Below, in pieces: positions 46,188 through 55,835 of a stretch of 64,000 nucleotides of DNA. The notes beneath the pieces are model-generated. The model was given only the letters and a program-made list of their open reading frames with translations. It ran no database searches and was not told where the DNA came from. The DNA comes from Thermoplasmata archaeon. GTDB taxonomy: Archaea; Thermoplasmatota; Penumbrarchaeia; JAEHCK01. The position numbers were made by a program, and so were the translations under genes. The DNA lies in assembly GCA_020696345.1 (NCBI GenBank), contig JAEHCK010000004.1:1-64000 (forward strand). Direction: 5' to 3'. Each line of letters begins with the position of its first letter. Within the stretch, counting starts at the first letter, position 1.

Positions 46188-46512
46188 TAATTGATTGACA
46201 GTAGCCGTGATGAGCTATTGATTGACAGATGCCTGGATTCATTGTTGATTGACAGATACCTTGATTCATTGTTGATTGACAGATGCCTGGATTCATTGTT
46301 GATTGACAGATGCCTTGATTCATTGTTGATTGACAGATACCTTGATTCATTGTTGATTGATAGATGCCTAGCTTTTAAAATAAATTCCAGGAATCACCTC
46401 AGCCCGGCAACTGTTCAGCATCAACCCATCCAGGTATCTGCTCAGCATCAACCCAGCACGGTATCTGCTCAGCATCAACCCATCCAGGTATCTGCTCAGC
46501 ACCAATTAAGCT
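46188..46512. repeat. Bipartite 27-bp minisatellite element, copy 4 (best preserved)
   Basis: First arm: about seven 27-bp units (CAGATGCC cores at 46226, 46253, then every 27 bp to about 46360) of TTGATTGACAGATGCC type with a TGGATTCATTG linker. Core: TAGCTTTTAAAATAAATTCC (46370-46389). Second arm: four inverted units (ATCAACCCATCCAGGTATCT type) to 46512. Placed between the start of the E1-like gene and the 3' end of the AAA/DUF835 gene. Confidence 0.9.
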
Positions 46513-46520
46513 CCGCAACA

Positions 46521-49292
46521 TTACAACCATTCTTCTTCTATTGTCACAGATTTATCGAAGTATTGTTCTATAACCTTTTGAACATTCGGGTTTGATTTAT
46601 CATCCATGATTATTATTCCACATGCCCTGGTTATTTTTTTTATACTTTGAATGAGATCTTGAGTAAATTGTCGTATCTTTTCTTCTGTAATGTACGTACT
46701 CAGGTTGGTTATATTATCTACCAATACAAAGTCGATATTATCAAAATCAAAATTATACAAATTATCTTGGTCATTTTTCTTTTTGTTGAACGCATCCAGC
46801 ATTCTGTCCAGAGAAAAGGCTTTATCGATCACACATACATTATCTCCCACCTCATGTTCCACACCGGCGATCGATGTAATGAAATCCAGGAATAGTAGGT
46901 TCTTGGTTGGTATGTTATGTGACCTCAATAATTTATCAATTAAAGTCGATGGATGGTTTATGCAAATATAGATACCCTTAAAATTTTCTTTTGATAGTAT
47001 CTTAATAAGCGAAATATTTGCACGAATTACATATTTAGGATTTATTTTGACCAATAAGATCTCTTTATGTTTACCATCTAATTTCAAGCCCAATACTTCT
47101 TCCAGTTTTCCCACTGCTTTTGACCATCTATCTTTTTTAATTTCTATCTGACTTAATTTTGAAGTGGATTCGATCTTTTTAAGGTCATCACCGGATTCTT
47201 TACTGATCTCCAAAGCCTTTTCGAAATAGAATTTGGCATTACTCCATGTGCCTAGGATCAATGATAGATCACCAAGATTGATATGTAGATTGATCAATTG
47301 GGTCAGGTCCACCTCGGGCTCCGATGATGATGATGATGGTGTTTGTGATGTTGACATGTCAAGAGCCGAACGATAGTGAAACAGCGCTTCGTCATATGCG
47401 CAAAGCTCTTTTGCGATCTCAGCTTCTCTTATTGAATAATAAACCGCTTTATCGATGACACCGCCGCAGGAGAAATGATGGGCAAGCTCGACATAATGAT
47501 CTTTCAAATTTTTATGATAAAGTTTCTCGATGCTAGCACCGATCCTAGCGTGTAGTATTTTCTTCCGTCTCGAGCCAAGATCGTTGTAAATAACCTCACG
47601 GATCAAAGTATGATCGAATTTGTATCGATCAACATCCACTTCATGAATTATATTAGCGTTCATTAGTTTCTCGATATTATCTAATAGAAGCTCTTCATTG
47701 AGATCCATGGCCTCAAGCAAAATATCAAAATTAAAGTTACTACCAATGACCGATACATATTTCAATATCTGATCCACAAGGTCGTTATCTTTGGTTACCC
47801 TATTTATTCGCATACGAATTACTTCAGTGATCGAGTCTGGAATCTCGATCTTGGAAATATCCAATTTTTTATAATGTGTTTTATCTTCCAGATCTATCAA
47901 ATTCTCCTCCAGTAATGATTTCAAGATCTCTTCTACATACAGCGGGTTACCTTCGCTCTTCTGAAAATTAAAACTTATCAATTTTTCAGGGACATCTTCA
48001 TCAAGAATATTCTTCACCACTTGCACGATGTCTTTTCTTGTAAGGCGATCTAAAATGATTTCATTTAAACTATCTTGGAGATTTAACTTCTTTATATTTT
48101 CCATCATTGTTTGGATGAAGTTCTCACTCTCATTAATGTCTTCAGGGCGATAAGAACCGATTATAACAATATTTTTATCTACCATATTCTGGAATAAATA
48201 TTGTAATAGCTGAATTGACGACCTATCTGCCCAATGCAGGTCATCAATAAATAGAATTAACGGCTTTTTCGAAGCAATGTTTTTTATTAATAAAAGAATG
48301 GCTTGGAACATTTTATCCTTTTCTGCCACATAATCCATGTCAATTGGCCTAACTTGATATCCGGAGGCTTGGTATTCGGGAATTGATATATTTGAAAGAT
48401 TTGGCATATTTGGCATTTTTGATGCAATTGTCGAGTCTTCAAATTCTGATGAGATCACGTGCATATACCGTTCAAATAACGCAATTTGTTGGCTGCCCAA
48501 GGTAGCGGGGTCGATGGGTAAAATCAAAACCGCATTATTCAATGCAATATCGTCTTTTAATAATTCGACAAATTTTAAAACATTCTCAAAATTATTTTGC
48601 AAAATTAGATATTCCAGGCCATCGAGTAATACAACACTGTTTTTATTTTTTGAAACGAAATCCTTGATCACCCACCGTAATTTTTCAATGTGTGACGGGT
48701 CCAGTGACGGTATCTCCGTGGGGCTGCGGGTGAGCCAGTACATCTGGGAACTTTCCAGTTCATATTGCTTGTTGACCTCATCTGGATGTGTACGTGTAAT
48801 GCATAACCCCAAGCGTTTCGGTTGCATCAATTCCTTGAAGGTATTGAAACTCTTTTTTATATTACTACCTTTGAACAGATAGCTGCCATAGATCGATGTG
48901 CCTGCAGATAGAAATCCGCGGATCAATGGCATTATACTTATCAACTCGGGCGATACCTTGCAGATGATATCACTTATCTTTTCATTCTCATTTTTGTCAT
49001 CCATTGATTCCAGAAGGCCGAACCAATTGCGTAATGCTTCGATAAAAGGCGAATATGGATCCAACCCTTGATGATATTTACATCTCCCTCTAAGATATTG
49101 TATATTTTGGTCAGAACTCCGATCTACAAATTCTGAGACCAATCTGGTTTTTCCGATTCCCGCTTCACCGCTGAGCAATAATAAAGTGCCTTTGCCAGTA
49201 CTTGCTTCATTTACCATATCTTGGATCTCAGCAAGTTCATTCTTTCGGCCAATAAATTCCTTTGAGGTGATCTTGATCTTAGAAAACTCCAT
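46521..49292 (-). CDS. AAA ATPase with inserted DUF835 domain, TPR region and C-terminal DUF835-like domain
   Basis: A 923-aa signalling ATPase of the AAA_16/STAND-like type. KEFIGRKNELAEIQDMVNE leads into Walker A GEAGIGKT (42-49). A DUF835-type segment (about 150-270; ITRTHPDEVNKQYELE, MYWLTRSPTEIPSLDPSHIE, SVVLLDGLEYLILQNNF) is inserted before Walker B (LILFIDDLHWADRSS, about 355). A winged-helix/sensor segment follows, then a helical TPR-like region (about 590-740) and a C-terminal second DUF835-like domain (about 760-923; GIYICINHPSTLIDKLLR, VDNITNLSTYI). It is the third gene after two KaiC-like ATPases on the same strand, implying one signal-transduction module. Confidence 0.85.
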   Translation of the reverse strand: MEFSKIKITSKEFIGRKNELAEIQDMVNEASTGKGTLLLLSGEAGIGKTRLVSEFVDRSSDQNIQYLRGRCKYHQGLDPYSPFIEALRNWFGLLESMDDKNENEKISDIICKVSPELISIMPLIRGFLSAGTSIYGSYLFKGSNIKKSFNTFKELMQPKRLGLCITRTHPDEVNKQYELESSQMYWLTRSPTEIPSLDPSHIEKLRWVIKDFVSKNKNSVVLLDGLEYLILQNNFENVLKFVELLKDDIALNNAVLILPIDPATLGSQQIALFERYMHVISSEFEDSTIASKMPNMPNLSNISIPEYQASGYQVRPIDMDYVAEKDKMFQAILLLIKNIASKKPLILFIDDLHWADRSSIQLLQYLFQNMVDKNIVIIGSYRPEDINESENFIQTMMENIKKLNLQDSLNEIILDRLTRKDIVQVVKNILDEDVPEKLISFNFQKSEGNPLYVEEILKSLLEENLIDLEDKTHYKKLDISKIEIPDSITEVIRMRINRVTKDNDLVDQILKYVSVIGSNFNFDILLEAMDLNEELLLDNIEKLMNANIIHEVDVDRYKFDHTLIREVIYNDLGSRRKKILHARIGASIEKLYHKNLKDHYVELAHHFSCGGVIDKAVYYSIREAEIAKELCAYDEALFHYRSALDMSTSQTPSSSSSEPEVDLTQLINLHINLGDLSLILGTWSNAKFYFEKALEISKESGDDLKKIESTSKLSQIEIKKDRWSKAVGKLEEVLGLKLDGKHKEILLVKINPKYVIRANISLIKILSKENFKGIYICINHPSTLIDKLLRSHNIPTKNLLFLDFITSIAGVEHEVGDNVCVIDKAFSLDRMLDAFNKKKNDQDNLYNFDFDNIDFVLVDNITNLSTYITEEKIRQFTQDLIQSIKKITRACGIIIMDDKSNPNVQKVIEQYFDKSVTIEEEWL

Positions 49293-49405
49293 TTAAATTA
49301 ACCACCGATTATTTCCTCTACCAATTTAATTATATTCAATACCAATCCTTGACTTTCTCCTCTCAACTTGGTTTTTTGGTTGGAATACTTAAATATTGAA
49401 TTAAC

Positions 49406-50092
49406 CTATCGCAAGCCGGCCTGGACCGAGAATCCTTTCTGAGAAAGATCCACGGCGTGTTTACCAGTGGTATGGTCTGAGCCGCGCATCTTTAGGACCT
49501 CTAAATATTTCCTACGACCGTCCTCGTATTCAATATTAGATAATATGATCACACCATCTGCGGTGTACGCAATGTCTAGAGGATACTCTTCATTCTGTTT
49601 GGACTCACCGGTCAAAATCGTGACCGCCTGCCAGTTTTTTAATGATGCAGATAGATCATATAAAAATTCACGATAATTAATATTTAAAAGAGTATCCACA
49701 ACAGTAATCGGGTCGATCACTATACGTTGTGGCATGATCTCAGCGATCTTATCCTCGATAAAATTACGAAGCTTATGGGGCTGTTTTTTTATAACCGAGC
49801 TCAGATCCAGGTATTTGATCTCATTACCCAAATAATCCTTATTAACGAATTCATATCTGGAAGTGAACCGGAGCATCCATTGTGTGGGTTCACTGAAAGT
49901 CGTAAAATATAATCCTTGTTCACCATTCCTTGCACCTTCGAACAAGAACTGGAGTGAAAAGGTCGTTTTGCCGGTGCCTGGGTTGCCTGCCAAAAGTATT
50001 GTTGACGGGAACGGGAAACCACCTTCTAACATCTCGTCCAAACCAGGAATCCCACTTTCAATTCGAACAAAATCAACGGTCATTGTTATCAC
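49406..50092 (-). CDS. KaiC-like RecA-superfamily ATPase (intact P-loop)
   Basis: A 228-aa single-domain KaiC-like ATPase, common in archaeal signal transduction. It begins IESGIPGLDEMLEGGFPFPS, then Walker A GNPGTGKTTFSLQFL (about 36-50) with the catalytic lysine, and Walker B RIVIDPITVVD (about 125-135), followed by the family's ADGVIILSNIEYEDGRRKYL and VLKMRGSDHTTGKH segments. GTG at 50092 or ATG at 50083 could start it. It probably hetero-oligomerises or communicates with the neighbouring KaiC-like protein. Confidence 0.9.
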   Translation of the reverse strand: MITMTVDFVRIESGIPGLDEMLEGGFPFPSTILLAGNPGTGKTTFSLQFLFEGARNGEQGLYFTTFSEPTQWMLRFTSRYEFVNKDYLGNEIKYLDLSSVIKKQPHKLRNFIEDKIAEIMPQRIVIDPITVVDTLLNINYREFLYDLSASLKNWQAVTILTGESKQNEEYPLDIAYTADGVIILSNIEYEDGRRKYLEVLKMRGSDHTTGKHAVDLSQKGFSVQAGLR

Positions 50093-50223
50093 ATTGCCTC
50101 ATCGGATGAACTGTTTTAAATTATATTCAAATAACTTTCACACTAATCTTTATTAAATTCTAATTTATCGAAACCAATCCTTTCTTATAAATAGTATCTA
50201 ATTACCAATACAAATAATTTTTG

Positions 50224-50976
50224 TTAGCTCGAAACGTTGTTGGTAATTGCCAGGCCATTTGCAGTAAAAGCCAATGGGTGAAGTCGATTGTCATGTCGAG
50301 TTCCACGCATTTTTATTATTTGGATCCCATGCTCAATCTCAGAATCCTGACCGGTTAGATTGTGCAAAAAAATTACACCCGATGCCAGATAATGCTCGAG
50401 TTTAAACGATTCGGGTTTTTCATGCTCGGAAAGCAGCAATACTGTTACATCTAATTGTTTTAACGAATTCATGATCTTCAATATCTCTTTTTCTTCTTTA
50501 CCGCGGTTTCGGCCTTGGCCTTTGGTGATAAATGCAAGTGCTGCAGTAGAATCCAAGACCAAGCGTTTAATGTCGGTCTTTTTTATGATGGGTTCGATCT
50601 TCTCGAACACGTTTTTCGTAGTTGTTGTAGTCTGACTGGCACTTAGGTCATATATCATATCACGGGAGCTTTCGGTTTTTTTATCTTCATCCGAAAATAG
50701 TTCGGAACCCGCATCCATAAAAAATATCTTCTTGCTTTTTACATGATCTATTAAATTAAAATTATATCTTGACATATATTTGATAACGTTTGTTGGGTTA
50801 TCTGTAAATGATACATACAATCCTTTTTCATCACGAAGCGCGCCCTCCACAAGAAATTGTATTGCAAATGTTGTCCTCCCACTACCGGGGGGGCCACATA
50901 TAATATATACCTGGTTATTGATCAAACCGCCTTCCAGCAACTTGTCAAAACCTGCTACACCTGTTTTTAATCTCAT
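50224..50976 (-). CDS. KaiC-like RecA-superfamily protein with Arg in place of the Walker A lysine
   Basis: A 250-aa KaiC-like protein: TGVAGFDKLLEGGLINNQV, then a P-loop reading GPPGSGRTTFAIQFL (about 28-42) and a Walker B-like RLVLDSTAALAFI. The invariant P-loop lysine is replaced by arginine (codon AGG instead of AAG). The rest is well conserved, including IIKMRGTRHDNRLHPLAF near the end, so the gene is not decaying. It may bind nucleotide without normal hydrolysis and act as a regulatory partner for the intact paralog downstream. First gene of the module. Confidence 0.88.
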   Translation of the reverse strand: MRLKTGVAGFDKLLEGGLINNQVYIICGPPGSGRTTFAIQFLVEGALRDEKGLYVSFTDNPTNVIKYMSRYNFNLIDHVKSKKIFFMDAGSELFSDEDKKTESSRDMIYDLSASQTTTTTKNVFEKIEPIIKKTDIKRLVLDSTAALAFITKGQGRNRGKEEKEILKIMNSLKQLDVTVLLLSEHEKPESFKLEHYLASGVIFLHNLTGQDSEIEHGIQIIKMRGTRHDNRLHPLAFTANGLAITNNVSS

Positions 50977-51019
50977 GCAAAGACCCTCGGAAAAAAAATA
51001 TTCTAATAATGGAAAATAA

Positions 51020-51094
51020 TAGCGGGGGATGGATTTGAACCAACGATCTACGGGTTATGAGCCCGTCGGGATTTCCTGGCTACCCTACCCCGCT
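51020..51094 (-). tRNA. Initiator tRNA-Met (CAT)
   Basis: A 75-nt cloverleaf on the minus strand. The acceptor stem AGCGGGG pairs with CCCCGCT (A1-U72, the archaeal initiator feature) and the discriminator is A. The anticodon stem-loop CGGGCTCATAACCCG gives anticodon CAT with the three G-C pairs typical of initiators. The T-arm region is GGTTCAAATCC. The 3' CCA is not encoded. No intron. Confidence 0.95.
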
Positions 51095-51269
51095 ATCTAA
51101 ATTCATATCTGTTATGTCAAAGTTAAACAATTTGTTATGACGGTATGATGCCATGAGGTTATAATGTTATAATATAATTATTTTAATGTTAGAAACCGGG
51201 TATACAATGGGATATTAATTAAAGTTACTGCACTTCTGCGTTTTGATTTGATAGATTTATAATTTTAGT

Positions 51270-51545
51270 TCCACAAGATGGATTGACGCAGAACTGTAAT
51301 CGAGATGAATTGACAATGAGTGGTAGTCAAAATGAATTGATGCTGAATCGTGGTCGAGATGAATTTAAGCTGGATCGTAATCGAGATGAATTTATGATGG
51401 ATCGTAGCTGAGCTGAGTTGATGTTGAATCGTAATCGAGCTGAATTAATAATGAATCGTAATCGAACTGGATTGACGCTGAATTGTAATTTTCCAGCTCA
51501 ACAATAATTCTACCCGACTACAGTCAAGCAATAAATAATCTCGAT
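51270..51545. repeat. 27-bp tandem array, second variant family
   Basis: Eight or so 27-bp units of the type GATGAATTGATGCTGAATCG plus TAATCGA from about 51278 to 51490. A short second part with inverted units (CTACAGTCAAGCAATAAATA) follows to 51545. The TTGATGCTGAA element is common to the main family while CAGATACC is replaced by TCGTAATC. Between the tRNA gene and the 3' end of the wHTH gene; nothing else is seen from 51095 to 51575. Confidence 0.75.
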
Positions 51546-51575
51546 TATTACCCTGCAATAAGCAAGCACCGCTAA

Positions 51576-51794
51576 TTACTCGGCCACTATCCGGATCCCA
51601 CCATCTTCATAATATATCCAGATGTTATCCTTTATCTCCTTTGTTAGGTTTGACAATGCATTGTATATGTCATCTTCCGATAAGTTCAATGCTTTTGCTG
51701 CGTCAGGGGTTGACCATTTCTTACTTTGGAAATCATTGGCCTTGATAAATTCATATACCTTTTTTTCCAGCTCGCTTAGATCTTCATAAGACAT
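51576..51794 (-). CDS. Small winged-helix-like protein, 72 aa
   Basis: A 72-aa acidic protein: LSELEKKVYEFIKANDF, then WSTPDAAKALNLSEDDIYNA and LSNLTKEIKD, then a strand pair IWIYYEDGGIRIVAE. The helix-turn-helix plus beta-wing order fits a small winged helix, but I do not recognise the specific family. It lies 23 bp downstream of the FKBP gene on the same strand and is probably co-transcribed. Confidence 0.7.
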   Translation of the reverse strand: MSYEDLSELEKKVYEFIKANDFQSKKWSTPDAAKALNLSEDDIYNALSNLTKEIKDNIWIYYEDGGIRIVAE

Positions 51795-51817
51795 TTATTC
51801 CACCTAAACATCTATAA

Positions 51818-52804
51818 TTATTCCAGGCGGTCATTGCTCAATAACCTGATCTCAAATATCAGTGTTAATCCTTTGAGCTCTCCAGCATCATAAGCCTGCT
51901 CGGGTGGTATTGCCACCACATGTGTTTCACCAGGTATCATGCCGATGATACCGTTTTCAAAGCCAGGTATTACAACAACATATTCCAATTCTTCATTGAA
52001 CTTGTTATATTGAGATTCATCACTTAATGATATTAATAACGGTTGTGGAGCCTGCACATCACGCATAGATTTATCGAATACGGTCCCATTTATGAACGAA
52101 CCGAGGTAATAGGCAGATACCTTATCTCCATCTAATGCTTCGTTTTTCTCGTCCAACTGCTTGATCGTCAAGTCGATCTGGACCGTATCCAAGATCAATG
52201 TCGAAGATCTGGCTTTTAGAAATACATTTATTGGTGTTGGAACTCGGTATTCATTAGTCAGATCTGAGGTAACATCCAATATTACTGCCGAACTTGAACC
52301 GGGTTTTAATTTAAAACTGTTCTTATTATATTTGATTTGAATATTTTTGATTTCATTATCATCGGATAATTCGTATATCTCCTCTCTGGCTCCAGTATTT
52401 GTTACTTTTAACAAATAATTTGTAATACCGTTGATGTTCAATATATGCCAACTGTGCTTATCCCACTCCTGGGTTAGATCTGAAATAACAAATAACTCAC
52501 CCGATAGATTACCAGTGGTTTGTTGATCATTATCCGAACTTGTATCTGCACCAAAAAAACCGTAAACAAAAAAGTAGCCGCCCAGGGTTCCTGTTATTAA
52601 AATAATAGCGATAACAAGCACAAGCATATCTTGTTTTTTTCGTGATAGCTGCTGCTTGGCCGGAGCTTGACTGCGTCTACGCGATCTGGATAATGAGCTT
52701 AAATCCTCGTCAACATCAAGATATTCATCATCATCCTCGAACTCGAGCAGTTCTTCATCTCGTTTGGTCTTTCGTCGACCAGCCCTATCACGTTTCTTTG
52801 CCAT
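51818..52804 (-). CDS. Membrane-anchored FKBP-type peptidyl-prolyl isomerase domain protein
   Basis: A 328-aa protein. A strongly charged cytoplasmic N-terminus (MAKKRDRAGRRKTKRDEELL) is followed by one membrane helix (about 62-84; MLVLVIAIILITGTLGGYFF), an Ig-like/NEW3-like domain (about 105-215) and a C-terminal FKBP domain (DKVSAYYLGSFINGTVFDKS, VVIPGFENGIIGMIPGETHV, LTLIFEIRLL). Several canonical FKBP aromatic residues are shifted, so activity is uncertain. It should face outside the cell and may assist folding of the abundant exported proteins coded here. Confidence 0.82.
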   Translation of the reverse strand: MAKKRDRAGRRKTKRDEELLEFEDDDEYLDVDEDLSSLSRSRRRSQAPAKQQLSRKKQDMLVLVIAIILITGTLGGYFFVYGFFGADTSSDNDQQTTGNLSGELFVISDLTQEWDKHSWHILNINGITNYLLKVTNTGAREEIYELSDDNEIKNIQIKYNKNSFKLKPGSSSAVILDVTSDLTNEYRVPTPINVFLKARSSTLILDTVQIDLTIKQLDEKNEALDGDKVSAYYLGSFINGTVFDKSMRDVQAPQPLLISLSDESQYNKFNEELEYVVVIPGFENGIIGMIPGETHVVAIPPEQAYDAGELKGLTLIFEIRLLSNDRLE

Positions 52805-52863
52805 GGACCCTCAGCCTTTTATATTGATAATTAATATAATTATTATAATAATAAATTTCCTCT

Positions 52864-53829
52864 TTAATCACGCTCGATCTTTATTATTTTAAATTCATAT
52901 CTTAATTCCACACCAAAATTCTCACGGTTGAAATCTATGGTTATTCCATCCTGGATGGAGATTATAATTCCGGGATATGGTTGTTGTGACTCGATGATCT
53001 GAGCAGTAAGGTCTTCAAAGGTTTTATTGTAAAATTGCAATGCCTCTGCGTCAATGGCCGAGTTGATAATGCTCATATCGGGTCGGTGCTGGATGCTAAT
53101 GACTCCGGCGCTGCTTGATATTGATTCAACTGTAACGCTCCACGGAAAAATGTCAAGCGTCATGCCAATATTCGGTTCGTTTTTGATAGTGATCGTTTCA
53201 TTGGTGATCGATTCGATCCGGATCGTCCAATTCCAATAAATATCATTGAAGGTCATACCAAGCATTAATGGTAGTTCATTTGGATATCTTGCCTCGAACT
53301 CTACACGATCGATCATCTTGTAAATGTCTACAGTGTCCATTAATTGTATCTTCTTTTCCAATGATTCATTTCTCTTGCCATACCCATCTTCCATCGAAAT
53401 ATCACCATGATATGTTTTATCCTCACGTACATTAAGAGATAACATTAGATCATTGAAACCCGGGTTAACTTCATCGCTTAGGTCGCGGCCTATGATCGCA
53501 GTCATCTGTTCACGAACGATGGGGTCGCCAGTTGAATTTAACAAGATCGTGTTAAAGGTCACACATTTTGGTATTGAATCGTCGAGGGCAATTTCTTCAT
53601 CGGTTGTCTGATAAACACAATAGCCCAAATTACCGTCTGCATCTTTCGTGTAGATATATTCGGTAAAGTCAAATGTGATCAGATCTCCTTCCTGGACAGT
53701 CAGCGAGTTATCATCCTTACTCTTACCTTTCTTATCTTGATCCTTATACCAGGAATAAGCAAGAGCGCTGACTATGCCTACGATGACCAGTATTATTACG
53801 AGGACGCAAATTGCATCGGTACGATTCAT
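52864..53829 (-). CDS. Membrane-anchored long-form (SlyD-like) FKBP
   Basis: A 321-aa protein with an N-terminal membrane helix (about 5-26; AICVLVIILVIVGIVSALAY) and an external part with FKBP/SlyD-like features (QEGDLITFDFTEYIYTKD, NPGFNDLMLSLNVREDKTYH, then a second domain like the archaeal insert-in-flap forms and WSVTVESISSSAGVISIQHR). The last 60 aa form a C-terminal strand block with FNRENFGVELRYEFKIIKIE. Spaced 59 bp from the second FKBP gene, so an operon of exported folding helpers with the small wHTH gene is likely. Confidence 0.75.
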   Translation of the reverse strand: MNRTDAICVLVIILVIVGIVSALAYSWYKDQDKKGKSKDDNSLTVQEGDLITFDFTEYIYTKDADGNLGYCVYQTTDEEIALDDSIPKCVTFNTILLNSTGDPIVREQMTAIIGRDLSDEVNPGFNDLMLSLNVREDKTYHGDISMEDGYGKRNESLEKKIQLMDTVDIYKMIDRVEFEARYPNELPLMLGMTFNDIYWNWTIRIESITNETITIKNEPNIGMTLDIFPWSVTVESISSSAGVISIQHRPDMSIINSAIDAEALQFYNKTFEDLTAQIIESQQPYPGIIISIQDGITIDFNRENFGVELRYEFKIIKIERD

Positions 53830-53948
53830 GATATCACATTATAATTAAATTATATATTTTATTACCAGAATTTTTGTAATGAATGTTATTCTCATATAAT
53901 ATATTTTAGTTACTCATAATCATTCAATTCAATCGAAGAGTTATTTAA

Positions 53949-55271
<1,323 letters not shown>

Positions 55272-55479
55272 TGTTGAGGATATTTGAAACACACAAAAAT
55301 AAGCTAATATAAAAAGAGAATCTTATTTTTGTTAGGGCTAAAAATTCTTTATATATATTTTATACTGACAACAGAATTGTTACCCTTGTAAAAATTTGCT
55401 AAAGCAAATTGACAAGTCAAATTGGAAAATGAAAAGTGAAAAGTCAAATATTAAAAGTAAAAATGTAAAGATGGGAATG

Positions 55480-55599
55480 GGGAATACAATTCATTATTGC
55501 TGAGCATGGGAATGCGATTTATTATTGCTGTGCATGGTAATGCGATTTATTATTGCTGTGCATGGGAATGCGATTTATTATTGCTGTGCATGGGAATGG
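55480..55599. repeat. 28-bp tandem repeat
   Basis: Four full 28-bp units starting at 55480, 55508, 55536 and 55564 of the type GGGAATGCGATTTATTATTG plus CTGTGCAT, plus a partial fifth. The last three differ by one or two bases, so this array is young. It lies downstream of purA. Confidence 0.88.
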
Positions 55600-55630
55600 A
55601 AACGACTAAATAAATTTCAATTCTCTATCC

Positions 55631-55785
55631 CCTCTCCCCAAACGATTGTAAACAATAATTCATTGAAGTGGTCCCCCTTCCCCAAACGATTTTATTTATT
55701 AAACAATCGTAGTGGTCGGCCGAAGGCCATGACTCTCGACTCTTTAGACCCTCGACTCTTTAGACTCCCGACTCCATAGACTGCC
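55631..55785. repeat. Inverted copy of the 24.1-kb repeat plus a 16-bp tandem run
   Basis: 55631-55677 is nearly the reverse complement of 24111-24157 (shared AATAATTCATTGAAGTGGTC). A related CCCCAAACGATT unit follows, then three 16-bp units (GACTCTCGACTCTTTA-like) at about 55733-55780. No gene is visible from 55272 to 55835. Confidence 0.65.
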
Positions 55786-55794
55786 GTGTGTAAT

Positions 55795-55802
55795 CTTTAA
55801 AT
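55795..55802 (+). promoter_or_regulatory. Probable TATA box for metG
   Basis: CTTTAAAT 34-41 nt before the TTG at 55836, with CCATACGGTGTGATCA between. Spacing fits an archaeal TATA element with a short leader. Pattern-based. Confidence 0.4.
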
Positions 55803-55835
55803 CATAATTAAACCATTCCCCATACGGTGTGATCA

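Noticed and set aside
46191..46595. 134-codon frame across the bipartite element
   Set aside because: Same reason: it translates the 27-bp units on both arms and has no ribosome-binding site or domain.
51020..51094. Elongator tRNA-Met or Ile-CAT instead of initiator
   Set aside because: The A1-U72 pair and three consecutive G-C pairs in the anticodon stem fit the archaeal initiator.
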